A stretch of 64,000 nucleotides of DNA from Liquidambar formosana (GCA_039720395.1 CM077821.1:41724792-41788791); one strand, 5' to 3'. Counted from the stretch's first letter, positions 49,911 to 62,539 are shown. Numbers and translations are program-made. The notes: generated from the letters alone by a model not told the origin.

Positions 49911-49942
<32 letters not shown>

Positions 49943-51948
49943 CCATTTTAAACACTTCTATCAGACAGGCTGAAAAAGAAATTGGTTAGAAGAAGTTAAA
50001 TATGCCCCATGCAGTCAAAATACTTGAGAAACAGGGAAAAAGAAGGTAATGGTAAAAATATAGATGTACTGTATACTAGACTTGTCTGTAATCCCTGCTC
50101 ATCAATTTGGCAACAACAGTTGATATTCATTCCTTAGATTGGACACAAGTCATAGAAGAGCACTAATCAGACAACCTTAGCTATATTTTAAAATTTGAAA
50201 AGATAGAAAATTTACAAGAACAACCATAGTTAGGAAAGAAAAAAATCAAACAGATGGGATGGCTAGCATTTTCTTCATAAAGTTTTTTGTCTCATGTCGC
50301 TGTCCTACGAAAAGAGTTGTCACATTCTAGAGCAATTTGATCCATTGACAATGGAAGTACCCTAAATTCCTCTTTTATATTGGTGTGCTAAGAAAAGAAT
50401 AATGCTTTGATGTGCATATCAATTACACAATCTAAAACAGGGATGGTAACAGCCTCTCTAAACAGTTTGAGGATCACGAAAAGGATTTCAGCAATCCCGT
50501 TTCTAAGATATTGCAAAGCCTGTTGCTATTTAAAGTTGAATTTTCCTGCCTTGATCACTTCAGACGCAATTGGCCAATTACCCAAATAACAACACAAGTT
50601 CACACATCCCATAGTTACGCTACATTGTTTACTTATGTGCAATTTGATGCAAGTGTGATTGTTGTGATGACAAAATCATATTAAATGTTCTTGCATACGA
50701 GTTGTTAGTTAATTTGTTGTCTTAGTTTTGCTAAGTGGGGTTGTGTGTTAGTGTGCTCAATTAAAAGAGTCCACGCCCTAGGTAGTTGAGAGAAGTCGAG
50801 GAGAAAGAGGGGGTGTGGGGGAGGTGGGGTGGGCATGGGGGGCATAATAATAGCAGATCTTATCAACTTGTTCTGAAAACAATAAGCTCATGAGTCTCGC
50901 TTTACCAGTGAGAAACAAAATAAGATTCCCATCCCCAAGTCGAACTCAAACGTATGTTGCTTCTTTTAAAATGTGAGAAGTATGAATACTAAGTTGTGGA
51001 ATCAGATATGTGTGTTGTAGTAAAGAAAATGATACAATTATTGGGTTATTGTTTCCAAAATTACATAACTGTAGTAAAGGATGTACACATCTCCCAAAGT
51101 GATCCAACATTTACCAAAGACACTCTCAATTCCATGCCAGAGAAGAGTCCCTTCCAATTTAGGCTTAAATCATAACATAATCATTAAAACATAAGTAAAA
51201 AAAATAAACAATATATTAAAGTAAATTTAGCCTTAAAAATATGGGACAAAAGCAACAAGCCATGGATAAGAATAATATTCTTAATAAATATAATAATACC
51301 TTCTCTGAGCATTGAACGGAACATTCGAAATGAATCATCAGCAAACCCCTGAGCAGCATACCCACCAATCATAGCATTCCACGAAACCACATCCCTTTCA
51401 GGTATCATCTCAAACAAATAAAACGCATCACCCATCTCCCCGCACTTCGAGTGCAAATCAACCAGTGCACTCTGCACAAACAAATTAACAAAAAATCTAC
51501 CCTTCTGAATGCAACCCTGTATTTGCAACCCTCTTTCCAAACACCCCATCCTTGTGCACGCCCTCAATGCGCTACCGTACGTAAACTGGTTGGCCTTAAC
51601 ACCCGCCCGATGCATCGCTGAGAACACCATCAAAGCTTTATCAGAAAGCCCATTTTGAGAATACCCAGAAACCATAGCAGTCCAAGAAACAACACTTCTG
51701 TCAGGCATTCTATCGAACACTTTGCGAGCGGAGACGACATCACCAAGTTTTACATAAAAGATTATCAGTTTGGTATTTAAGTACAAATTTGAAGCGAACC
51801 CATATGTTATGAGCTGGTTGTGAATCAAATGACCTTCTTTTTGGGCTTTAGTGTCGATGCAGAGCTGCAGAATTTTGGAATACAGGGAGGAATCCAAGTG
51901 AGTTGGGTTGGAGAAGGTGAGTTTCAGAGCATGATCTAGTCTTCCCAT
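48743..51948 (-). CDS. PLS-class pentatricopeptide repeat protein, At3g20730-like (2 exons)
   Basis: Exons about 51300-51948 and 48743-49836 join in phase (...RSMLREG|MVPDFF...), giving 580 residues. The start is the ATG at 51948 in the context ACCATGG; the frame runs farther upstream only through a TTG to a stop. Tandem PPR motifs run through nearly the whole protein (for example SARKVFDRMPDRSVVSWTAM and KPNDVTFLSLLFACSHAG). It ends in an E-type region (NPVNYIALSSIYSAAGLWDD, then KNPGYSFYQ) without a DYW deaminase domain. Such proteins bind organellar RNA and usually specify C-to-U editing sites, recruiting the deaminase in trans. The N-terminus shows no obvious targeting peptide by eye. Its closest remembered relative is At3g20730. 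The 1.46-kb intron is unusual in a family that is mostly intronless. Confidence 0.93.
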
Positions 51949-52203
51949 GGTGCATGGTGATTCGATGTTTGATTCTAGAAACAATGATGTTCAGAAGCAT
52001 ATTACATTCATGGTTGAGTTTGTTGCAGTTTATCTGTCGATGATAGTGTAGAGTCACTTTCCCTCGTTGAATTTCTATTTTTCTCTTCAGTTATCTATCA
52101 GGTGGCAACTGGCAAGCCTATGTATGAACCATACGCTGCATTTGGTGTGAGGAAATGGAATGAATAGCAAAAAAATATCACTTCATTCTCCTCTTTATCA
52201 ATT

Positions 52204-52238
52204 ACTAGATACGGGCACACGTGCGTGCGTTGCACGTG
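52204..52238 (-). mobile_element. Possible Helitron 3' terminus
   Basis: On the minus strand a hairpin (stem CACGTGC/GCACGTG, 52238-52218) is followed nine bases later by CTAG (52208-52205) and then T. This matches the Helitron rule: a short hairpin about ten bases before a CTRR end, inserted at AT. The other end is not found, so the element's extent is unknown. Confidence 0.4.
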
Positions 52239-52847
52239 AATAATATTTAAATAATAGGTAGTATAGATATATATTTATTTATTTATTTACACATTATATA
52301 AAAGAATTCATTGTTGGATGGTTGAGCCAAATGAGGTCTACCCTTATATAAGCACCTACGAAGACTTCTAAAATAGAAAGAATGATTAAGATCTTGCCAA
52401 GTGGCAATGATCCAACATTTGGGAGAGTTTCTAAAATTTTTGGATTTCTCTTCTCAAATCTAAACCAAAGAGTTCTAAAGTATTCTAGTAAATTCTTGTA
52501 TTCTCTTCTACATTGGTGATCTCAATTTTTTTTAATCTAATGAGAGCTCGATCTCAGTATCGCATGCCGAAGAGAGCTCAATCTTAATTAGCTTCCTGAA
52601 ACCTCTGCAAGGCAAGTTTGTCCTTCACAATTTCTCTATTATAAGATATCACCTTTAGTGAATTATATAATTAAGATGAAGAAAAAAAAAAATTGAACAT
52701 TAGTGAGTAAGATTGCGTGATAGGATTTAATTAATTAATTAATTAATTTTTTATTGCATGGGTTAACCAGCAGCCAAATAAGAGCAGAGCCTCACCCACA
52801 CATACTACAAAAGGTTATGTTGAAGCATTACTTTATTTTCACGGGCA

Positions 52848-53025
52848 AGGGTGACACCATGCTAGTGTGATTTGAGCTGTCCATAAAAGTAATGGACAAC
52901 TCATATCAAAAGACCAAAAAGTTGATGAGTTAATCATCACCGTGCTGGTGTGATCCGAGCCGTCCATTCTGAGCCGTCTATTAAAGACGTGGATGGCTTG
53001 GATCACACTGGCACTGTAATAGGTT
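52848..53025. repeat. Inverted-repeat (hairpin) element
   Basis: gtgctggtgtgatccgagcc at about 52942 pairs with a reverse complement ending tggatcacactggcac at about 53018. A third, diverged copy (catgctagtgtgatttgagc) begins near 52859. The sequence can fold into a strong hairpin. Non-coding; probably a MITE. Confidence 0.6.
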
Positions 53026-53093
53026 TTTTCAAACTATCATCAAATCCAGATCCTATTTAGGCATGCCCCATTGTTTTCCCAGACAAAAAAAAA

Positions 53094-53133
<40 letters not shown>

Positions 53134-53479
53134 AAATAACGAAGTAAGGAGGTGACTTTAAAAAGTCAAAGAATGAGGAATAAAACCCAAGTACTGAACT
53201 ATTGGAAATAAAATATATAAGTATCCCTTTGTCCTGATGGGATGTATACAACGTAAAACTTATAGATACCTCTACGTTCAGCCTTAAAAAAAAGAAAAAG
53301 GAGACTTAAAAATCAACCCTACTCTCATTGTTGTACCTCTTCCAATTTGCTCATTGCAAAAATCCTAGCAGAATAAACAACAGATACTGAAATCCTTTTA
53401 CAAAACCTAAATAATAATCATCGGATAATAACAAATAATAATCATTCTAAGAGCAGAACGTGATTAGAACAGCGTATTA

Positions 53480-54110
53480 GGGGCTTACCTCACACCTCTA
53501 GTTCGCTTCTTCTCTTCGATTGGAGAGGTACTCACACGAATTTCTTTTACATGTTAATACCTGCACAGAGCGGACCACCGATGTCCAACATCCCACCAAA
53601 CTATTTATCCAACCAAAACCCCCAAAAAATAAGCTGAAAGAAAGATCCTGAAATTAAACAAAAGAGAAATCAGTCAGAATCAAAAACCCTAAAATGAAAT
53701 AAAAGAGAAATTGGTAAGAAAAAAGAAGAACAAGAATAGGAGCGAGACAACACTTGGACAGCAAACTAAAGGGAAACAAAAGAGAAATCAGGATTTACAG
53801 ATAATCTCAGCACACAAAAATGGATCAGAAATTGTATGTAAACTCAGGAAAAAAAAAAAACATATAGAACCAAACCAACCGAGAAGCATGTAACACCCAA
53901 CCTCCGATCGCAGAAAGAGCAATAAAAAGAAGCGTGAGAAGAGAGAGCGAGACAGCAGTGTTGAAGTGGAAGAAGAGAGAGTGAGATGTGACGAGAGACG
54001 AAGGAATGGGGCGGACTGCAGAGAAACGGGCCACTTTCTCTTCCAATTTCTGCGCACCAGCTGTGAGAGAAGCACCAAAAACCACTCTTAAACGACGTCG
54101 TTTATTGGTC
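53480..54110 (-). promoter_or_regulatory. Promoter/leader-like region without an attached coding sequence
   Basis: A perfect 14-bp palindrome AAACGACGTCGTTT sits at 54090-54103. Downstream on the minus strand the sequence is pyrimidine-rich with a splice-like tttaatttcag at about 53650 and several GT donors, like a plant 5' UTR with introns. A telo-box-like aaccctaaaatg (plus strand) lies at about 53683. The longest minus frame (98 codons, with a hydrophobic segment) begins at TTG and shares no recognisable domain. No downstream exons of a known gene follow. Confidence 0.3.
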
Positions 54111-55539
54111 TGGGGCCTCAAAACCCGCAGGTAGAAAGCCTCCTATGCTTTTACGCCTTGTGGTTGAACAAACCAAAACACTGTAGAAGGGATAGGAGGT
54201 GTCGTTTTGCTTTAGAGGATGAACTTTGAGTTGCTGTTTTGGACCAAACTTTTGAGAATACTGAATACCTTCCTTTTATAGGAGCTTTAGATTAGAAAAG
54301 GGCATAAAATTATAAGAAAGCCTCTTTATTTGGCCTTTTTTTTTTTTACGTAATTTTTTAAAGAAAAAATCATTGTAATGTATTTCTTAACTGTTATAAG
54401 TCTAGCAATTAATAGCACTATTAATTATCGTTTGTAAAATTAGATGAAAAACGTCACGCCAGTCACATGCCATTTTGAGAGACATATATTTTCATACTTG
54501 TTCTTTTACAATAAAACGATGCATTTTAAAAGCGTTTAAAATGCATGTGAGGAGGCGTAAACTTACTTGGAATTCGAATTATTTATAGTAAACTTTTTTA
54601 TAACAAGAGTATTATCTTATTATTAATACTATTTTGGGTTGGGGTTAATTACAATAAATCTCTTAATGTTTAACCATTTCTCACATAACCCTTTTTATAA
54701 ATAAAAAAATCGACGTAATATCCCTCCTTCATAAGGTTTCAAGTGAAAAGTTGAATAAAAATTGGGTGAAAAATCATTATAAGAATGAATGAATATCATT
54801 GACCATATAAAAGGGATATAGTGTTTTTTCATTTAATTTCTATTCGATTTTTCACGTCGAAATAGCAAAACCTATCCAAAGTTAGTGCATCCATTTTTTT
54901 TTAGGGAGGTTATATGAAATAAGGCTAAACATTAGAAAGCTTATTGTAATTTACCCTTATTTCTCTAAAACAAATAGAAATATCTAAACCTTTGGCCCAA
55001 TTAATTTTTAAACAATGATGACTGTAATTTCGGATTTGGTGTTGACCTAACTCAAGTAGTCACCTATTCCACCTCTTTTAATGTCCACAATAAATTCAGT
55101 GGATTGTAAGTAACATAAATAAAAAGTTAAATTTAAGATTTTCAGCTTCCTGACGCATAACTTTCAAAATTGTTACCTTACCCGTATAATTGGTACTATA
55201 ATATCTAAATCTTGTATTGTCTCTAATTTTTTCTCAAATATGTGACAATGGTGTACACGTGCGCTACACGTAGCTTTTTGTTTTTGTTTTTTGTTTTTTT
55301 TTTTAATTTTGAGAAAAAGTTATCGCATTTTGTAAATAAACACTTACCAAACAAGATAGAAAATGTTTTATATTCTTATTTTCCCTTTATATGTTTTATA
55401 TTTTATATTCTTATTTTATCTCCCAATCAATGTACCGTGTAAGGGTAGTGATGTATTTAAAATATAAAATAAGGGTAAATTGTTCAATCAAAAGCTTTTA
55501 TGACATTTAGCCTTTTATAAATAGTATAGATTAAAAAAA

Positions 55540-55734
55540 ATATATATATATATATATATACACAGAGGTGATCCCATCAGCACGTGCTGATATAAGTTAC
55601 ATCAGCACTATGCATTAGGGGTTGTACCCCTTGCATTGATTCAATGCACCTCACATCCCACTAATGCACAAGATACAACTCTCAATGCAGGTTTTGATAT
55701 AAGTTATATCAACACATGCTTACCTGATCATCAT

Positions 55735-55775
<41 letters not shown>
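55540..55775. repeat. Palindrome-rich repeat between two (TA)n microsatellites
   Basis: (TA)n runs at about 55541-55560 and 55737-55775 bound about 175 bp. This interval contains the perfect palindrome ATCAGCACGTGCTGAT (near 55577), followed by two gatataagtta(c/t)atca segments. The arrangement resembles small elements that insert into TA microsatellites. The family is not identified. Confidence 0.45.
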
Positions 55776-55779
<4 letters not shown>

Positions 55780-56233
55780 CCGTGTATATTGCAAAAAAAA
55801 CATGTTTTCCTATGTTAAAGAATGTAAACTTGCAAATATATAGTCGAGCAACTTCCTCTAACCAACCCATGTGGAATTTCACTATGTTTTCATCCAACAC
55901 GGTCCAGTCGACACTCATTCTCGAGTGCACTACTAGGAAATGGGCACAGGGTAAGACGTGGCCCCCCACTATTGTAAGGTAGTCCGGCTCTAATGCCAAT
56001 TTTGTCACCATGTTTTTATTGGGCTATACGCATAGATGCCCATCCTTAATTAGCAAAAAGATGCATTTTATAACCGTGAGAGATAATCCAAAATGAATAA
56101 TATTTTGCTTAGTGAAAAGGAAGTGTTTTAAGGGATTAGTAGGACCGAAAATCCTAATACTCTTGATAGCAAAAACAAGAACAAAAACAAAAACATAAAG
56201 AATGGGGGTGTTGACTAGTTACTACACCCTGCA

Positions 56234-56409
56234 CGACATAACCATGTAATCATGTACTAATTACGTGATTAGGTAACGTATGTTGTTGGGTGATGTTGCT
56301 ACCCGAAACTAACTTGGAGAAAGTACCCTTGCAAAATTAGGATGTCCATAGGCGACAAAACCATGTAATCATGTACTAATCACGTGATTGGGTAATGTAT
56401 CTTGTTGGG
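56234..56409. repeat. Two-copy direct repeat
   Basis: ccatgtaatcatgtactaat, then (t/c)acgtgatt and (a/g)ggtaa(c/t)gtat, then ttgttggg, occurs at 56234-56290 and 56354-56409, about 120 bp apart. No coding frame. Confidence 0.8.
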
Positions 56410-56460
56410 CGTATATGCCTTAAGCAGGGAATAAACTTTTCTTAATTATCAATTACTTGT

Positions 56461-56570
56461 TTTTTTTTTTGGTACATTGAGAGGGGTTCAAACCCCTAAC
56501 CTATCTTACTTTTATCATTTTTCTCACCCTCCCTCACTACTAAACCAACCCCAGTGGCTAAATTAGTTGT
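56461..56570 (-). mobile_element. Short SINE-like sequence
   Basis: Minus strand: box-A-like TGGTTTAGTAGT (about 56552-56541), box-B-like GGTTTGAACCC (about 56496-56486), ctcaatgtacc and a poly-A tail (the plus-strand T-run at 56461). No convincing target duplication is seen. Confidence 0.55.
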
Positions 56571-57871
56571 TTTAAAATATCATCTATTGTACAGAATTTC
56601 GTGCAACATGAGATTAACCCAAAAATTAATAGCTGAGATGGTAGTGCATGTATATATGTTTTTTTTTTTGTTGGCCGAATTCATGAATTCGTTCATCTAT
56701 AAGTAAAAGAATACAAAATGGAGTATCAATACAGTCCCAAGAGAAAACTAAAAAAGAGTACCTTACTACGCTCTGCAATGATGCGAGTATATTTGTTTTT
56801 CTTTTTCTTTTTTGTTTTTTTTTTTTTTGGTAGGGGGGGGGGGGGGGGGGGGGGGTGGGGTGTGGATATAGAAGAACCTAGTGGCCTTTGCTCAATAGGG
56901 GTTAGCTCATTCCCTCTTCCCATAATTTGTCTCCCAACTAACATTTTCGCCGGTAATGAGTTTGAGACAATTTAGTTGGTGATGTACGCAGTGCTCCCTC
57001 AAAAATTCCACAATGATAAAGACCGTCTGAAAGACTAAATCAATATTTTCCCCTTCGTTTAGTAGGGTATCTTCATTAGTAAAATTTCCCCCTTTTCCCC
57101 TTCATTGTTTTAGCTTGCTGTGTGTTGTAAACAATACAATGCATTCCCTATTATCTAAGCAGCAAGAGAGCTTACAAGAAACCACGTTATGACTATCTGC
57201 CATGTTCAGACCAGACCAGACCAGACCAGACCAGCTCCACAAATTTAACCGAAAAAATTCAATTAAACCTCTTTTTGAAGTTTTCCCCATCATCCCAAAT
57301 GCCAATGACAAACTTGATCCGAGCATCACTTATCGACCACTTCCATTTCCCATATATATTTTCAGACAGCATTTCAACATCTGTATGCCATTTACCAGTT
57401 TTTTTTCCCCTTGCCATTAAGGTAACCATGCCATTGAATATAGTTACCACCTATTACTCCACATATCCTGTAAAATTATTCACACGTTTTGATAGAAGAA
57501 AGCCAGCAGCTTATAGTAGTGCAACTTCATGGGGATAGTTGAACAACACAAGCACAAAAGTTCGACAAAGAATATATGCCACGATACCTGAATGAGTGAT
57601 CAATTTAAATCATGTTTGGGCACTCCTCAGCCCAAACTTACATCAGCCGGACTCAATTTAACCCTAATTTTGGTTAGTCCAGACCAATATTCATTGAGTC
57701 CGAATTTAAAACAAAACATTGGTATATCAGTAATTACAGGATATGAAAAATATAAAGTGTAAACAATATCACCATAAGATGTTCTCTGTCTTTTCTCGCC
57801 GTCAGAAATCAACAATAAATAGACATGAATTCAAAAGTCTTAACAAAATTTGCACGGGAGACGGGTTGCCA

Positions 57872-59216
57872 TCATCTTTTCTTAAATTTCTTGGATGACT
57901 TACCATTCTTGGGAGCTTTATATCTGTCAATTTCTTCTCCATCATCGTCTCCTCCACCCTTCCTCTTCTTAGTGCCTCCACTTTCTTTGATTTTCTGTAG
58001 AAGTCCAACAAAATGAGATTAACAAAAAAATGGAGATCATCATCATCATCATAACCATAATAAGTAAATAATCATAATCATAAGAATTTATCCCCCAGTC
58101 CCTTGCTACAATAATTCCACAGTAACCTCCTAAAAGCAAATTTATTTGCTCACTAATCATTAATATTAAATACCTAGTTAATAACTACTAATTAAATTGG
58201 CCAAGTATACAACAATCCAGATTTTATTATAACAATTTCAAAACAATGAATATTCAAAAGAAGCCTAATTCGCGACGTTCTTGTAAACATGCTATGCATC
58301 ACAGGCACAAATTTATCCCAGGGTCCCACCCCAATTACTGGTGTGCAAGTACTAAGTTACAATCCTTCATAAATTTAATAAAGACAAAAATAAAAAATAA
58401 AAAATGATGAAAACCAAAAACAATGATACCATCAGGGATATTCTTTTGGACTCGTTTACACGCTCTAACAATAGCAAAACTTCCTCCTCTTGGGCAGGAT
58501 ACTCAGGTAACTTCTTTTCTGAAACATAGAAAACATGTTAGTTTTGGAACTTTCACCTTGGATAGAATATACCTCCCTACACAAATATAGAATTCGTTGC
58601 ATACTTATAAGTTTCTCTATCTGTATATACCACTCCAGCTCATATTGATTAACTAGAGAAATTGCAACCCCAGATCTTCCAGCACGAGCAGTTCTTCCTA
58701 CTCGATGGATATAATCCTGTAGCCGATTTGTAAATCAGAAAAAGAAGGGCATGACAGAATAAGCAAAAAAACCAAAAACACAAATCTTTCCATGGTATAA
58801 TTATCTGAAGTGCACAAAGGACGATTAAACATTAAATTTATGGGATGCTTGGATGAATGATTTCCCTTGTCTGTGGGGACAGACAAGGAGGTTCGGGAAT
58901 TATTTGCAAAAAGTGTTCTGAGAAAATGGAAACTAGTGATAATGACATAATCCCATGTGAAAGCTGGGAATATTTCGAAAGAAAAGAATAAATAACTATG
59001 GGTAACATGAAGCAAAGCTTAACACATATGCGTGTGTAAGAGAGAGAGGAAGAGGCATCTGCTGTCATGCAGGAATCCAAAATAAATCAAAGCAGTAGTT
59101 AACAACAGAGAAATCATTTGAAATTATTATTATACCTGTAAATAATAGATCAATAGATAAACAATAAGAACAAGTTGTATACTGTTGATGTAAAATCCAT
59201 GTAAAGTTCAAAACTA

Positions 59217-59270
<54 letters not shown>

Positions 59271-62200
59271 CAGTGAATGGCTAATAGTTTGAGGGCCCTC
59301 CAAATCTTAGAGTTAGAAAGGTGAACGGGTCCATACTCCATAGACACAACTCAGGCACTCAGCATAAAAACAGTATCTTAAGGCTCTGAAAATGGGTAAT
59401 AGGCTAGGTCTGCCATACCAGATATAACAATGCATTTAAAACACCACATAGAGCCCAACCTTGGAGTTAGAGGGGATATCGTAATTGATAACCATGTCAA
59501 CAGATGGAATATCAAGTCCTCTACTTGCCACATCAGTGCAGATAAGTATATTACACTCCCCAGCCTTGAACTTGTTCAATGCTCCAAGTCTGTTCGACTG
59601 CCACAAATATTCAATCCAGAAAGTAAGGCCAAATTTGGAATAACAAATAGCAGTTAGGCTATGGAAGAAAGACAAACACTAAAAGTGTATAAAGAAAAAT
59701 CATGCATGAGTGCTTAAATATAATTTATTATGAACAGGAAAATGCATACCTGGCTCATTTGCCCACTAATCGGGATGGCTCTTAAACCAAGGTTTCGAAG
59801 AACCAAAGCCAAAAAGCGAGTAGTCTCACGTGTACGAGTAAAAACCATCGATGTACTTCCAGACATCTCGGTCAGAATATATACAAGATAGCAATCCTGT
59901 GACAATAATAAATATGAATATTAGACTCGAGGGTGATGCTATAAACCAACAATTATCACAATGCAACCCAGAGGCTTTTTTTTCTTTTTCCTTTTTTTTT
60001 TCTTTTTTTTTAATTTATTTTTATGAAGTAATAATTGTATTAAGAAGAAAAAAGGCATAGCCCAAGACATTAGGAATATACATGCACTAGCCAAACCAAG
60101 AAAATTCTGAAAACGAAAAGAAGCCCCTATCTATATTTTAAGAGAATCTACAAAGGATATGAACGAGGAGCGGTGGTCATATGTATAAGTGTATATCTAT
60201 AAAACCACCAAAAAAGTGTTTTCACAAATGTAGACTTCAAATCAATCAATGAAGCTTCTTTTCCGTTGAACGTTCTTTGATTTCTTTCCTTCCAAAGACA
60301 CCAAAAAAGAGCATGAGGGACCATTTTCCAACCACCTTAGCACTCTTGTTAACCATCTTAACCCGCCACTCCAAAAGGAGATTGTGAGGAGTAGAGGGAA
60401 AAACCCAATGAATCCTGAAGAGATTGAAGGGGAGTGACCAAATACTCCAAGCCACATGACAGACTGACAGTGGATAAACAGGTGGTCAACCATTTCTGCC
60501 ACTTGATTGCATAGAAATATAGAATGCATCCATTAGCCATAACCCAACATTTACTCATCAATTGATCAATGGTCAAGCATCTACCTCGACCAACCAACCA
60601 CGTGAAGAAGGCAACTTTGAGGGAACCGAAGCAATCCGAATCATATTCACTGGAAGAAAAGGATCGTCATTGTTGCTTAAGATATTGTAGTAAGATTTCA
60701 CCAAGAATAACCCTTTAGAATCCTTACACCACACCAAGGCATCATTCTCTCCCAAAGAAATCTTACTACCATAGAGTTTTTGAAAGAAGCCCATCACCTC
60801 CTCTAATTCTCAATCATTGAAGGGTCTTAAAAAAGTGATGTTCCAAGTGATTAACCCATTATCCCCCACAAGGTAATCTTTCACCAAGGCTTCTTGATTT
60901 TGCACTATAGCATACAAAGAAGGATAGGCATCCATAAGAGGACAATGAATGCACCAAATGTCTTGCCAAAATCTCACTCTACTCCCTTCCCCAACTTTGC
61001 TCCATTCAATATCAGTGAGATCCCAGAAACACAATACCAAGTGCCCATCATTCCAACCCACTGGGAACCATTCACTATCTAGTTTGTCGGTGACAATCAG
61101 TAATACATATCATGATAATTTTAGAAGGCAGATATCAATAACACCTTGAGACTCCTAAAATTCTTGAGGTTTGTGCATTTGGGAGGCACTCTTCAAGACA
61201 TTTCATGTCACCAAAGCTTACCTTATGCCTCGAATGTGCATCTCAATAGAAAATTGATAAATAGAAGTTCTCAGCAATAAATGTAATTCATTTTTTTTCT
61301 TTGTGCTTTTTAAATTTGTTTACACGTTAAACTAATGCTTTGTGATTTTACTCCCTCTGTTTTAAATTGGTTTGAAAAAACACATTTTTTAGGAAACCCT
61401 ATTTAACTGCTTTTACACTCATCATATTTTAACATTCCAAATTTGCCCTCGAGTGTAGTGCAAACCATTTATTGAGTTTGTTTTGTCTATATTATGTAAT
61501 TAATGCCATGGGTGTGGGTATTTTGGGAAATCAATTAAATGAAGTCATTGACTTGGGAAATCAATTAAATAAAGTCATTGACATTTTGACTAAGACAATT
61601 GTTTTGAAACAGCCCAAAATGGAAAGGAAGACAATTAACATGAAACGGAGGGAGTAGTTATTATGATCAAATTGTCTTAATGCCTAAAAGAACTACAAAA
61701 ATTTGTTACATATAAGAATGTCCTTTTGGATAGTTGAAGGCAATGAAGGGATCAAGAACAACCAGCCTACATGGTAATTAATCAGTGAACTCTTGACTGC
61801 TACAATTGAAGACATGATCAGATTCAATGATTAATTCTTAGTTTGTTCCTTCCTCTAGAACAAAAAACTTCAACTCCACCTCTCACATAAAAAAATATGC
61901 CCCAAAAAAAGGAATCTAAGTTCATTACTTTAGCATTTCTGAACACCCCCCCCCCCCCCCAAAAAAATAAATAAATAAATCACAAGATAGTGGAAAACAT
62001 AGGGTATTATGCTATTGGTCTGCTCTTTGGTAAGAAGTTTTAAAGATAAGCTAAATAAATTAAAATAAAACGATATAACTTAAATAGCAAGGGGGTAAAA
62101 TGATCCATGCACATATTCCTGGACTGTTGGTCCCACTTTCTTCAACTGTTCGGTGCAAATCACCAATCACAAAATTGGCATGAAGATTTAGACTTTTGAA

Positions 62201-62450
62201 TAACATTTTAAAATATAATGTAACAATGTGAAAGGAAGGACCTTGTACTTCGCGGGAACAAATCGATATTGCTGCTTCAGTGTATCGACAGTGGAATATT
62301 TAGATGCTGCCTCAATCTGAAAGAATTCATAAACTGACATTAGTTACAGAGTCACAACAAGAGCTGTGTGAAATAAAAGTGATGTACTGATATTTATTAT
62401 TATAAAACCTTCACAGGATTCCTCAGACAAGCCCTCTGGAGCTTGTGCAC
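57872..62450 (-). CDS. RH10: DEAD-box RNA helicase, RH10/DDX47 type (3' part; seven exons)
   Basis: Exons on the minus strand: 62409-62450, 62242-62316, 59750-59896, 59460-59597, 58605-58716, 58430-58518, 57872-57994, all in phase with GT-AG introns. They encode the second RecA-like domain: MVFTRT (motif IV region), [12 protein letters not shown] (motif V) and [13 protein letters not shown] (motif VI). Next comes [16 protein letters not shown], and a Lys-rich C-terminus ending SSKKFKKR. The sequence matches Arabidopsis RH10, homologue of DDX47/Rrp3, a nucleolar helicase needed for pre-rRNA processing. The first exon seen begins [14 protein letters not shown], which follows the SAT motif, so the Q, Walker A and DEAD exons lie beyond the right edge. 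The basic tail is shorter than I recall for Arabidopsis. LINE, Stowaway and SINE insertions occupy its introns. Confidence 0.94.
59219..59265. repeat. (TA)n microsatellite in an RH10-like intron
   Basis: About 23 TA units between the exons at 58605-58716 and 59460-59597. Confidence 0.95.
59975..61085 (-). mobile_element. LINE 3' half in an RH10-like intron
   Basis: Minus-strand frames encode, in order, [37 protein letters not shown] and [14 protein letters not shown]: the zf-RVT region of plant LINE ORF2 with several frameshifts. The plus-strand T-run at about 59975-60012 marks the poly-A end. It is 5'-truncated near 61085 and in the same sense as the host gene. Confidence 0.85.
61351..61654. 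mobile_element. Stowaway MITE
   Basis: Termini CTCCCTCTGTTTT and GAAACGGAGGGAG are the classic Stowaway inverted repeats, flanked by TA on both sides (61349-61350 and 61655-61656). Length is 304 bp. An internal direct repeat (gggaaatcaattaaat, then aagtcattgac) occurs twice near 61530-61582. It is non-coding; mobilisation would need a Tc1/mariner transposase in trans. Confidence 0.92.
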
Positions 62451-62539
62451 CTGCAACATTGACAGCAAACTTCGTCAGACATTAACTATTTTCAATTTCA
62501 TTTTCCTAGGATCAAAGGCCATAGAAAATTCTAAGATAT

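Larger units (their letters stand above)
51949..53480. other. Intergenic region upstream of the PPR gene
   Basis: No gene seen. It includes the PPR promoter, a Helitron-like terminus at 52204-52238, an (ATTA)n run near 52730-52750, a hairpin repeat at 52848-53025 and a (GA)n run at about 53102-53131. Confidence 0.5.
54110..57871. other. Intergenic region downstream of the RH10-like gene
   Basis: AT-rich, no coding sequence supported. Features include a (TA)n-bounded repeat at 55540-55775, a two-copy direct repeat at 56234-56409, a SINE at 56461-56570 and a T/G tract at 56815-56855. A ccaga pentamer repeat (agaccagaccagaccag) occurs near 57208-57234. The end adjoining 57872 should be the RH10-like 3' UTR. 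Confidence 0.55.

Noticed and set aside
51948..51984. Longer PPR N-terminus starting at 51984
   Set aside because: That codon is TTG and a stop lies just upstream; the ATG at 51948 has a good context.
53825..54121. 98-codon frame with a hydrophobic segment
   Set aside because: Its first codon is TTG, it overlaps another frame of equal length and no family is recognised. It is kept only as part of the orphan promoter finding.
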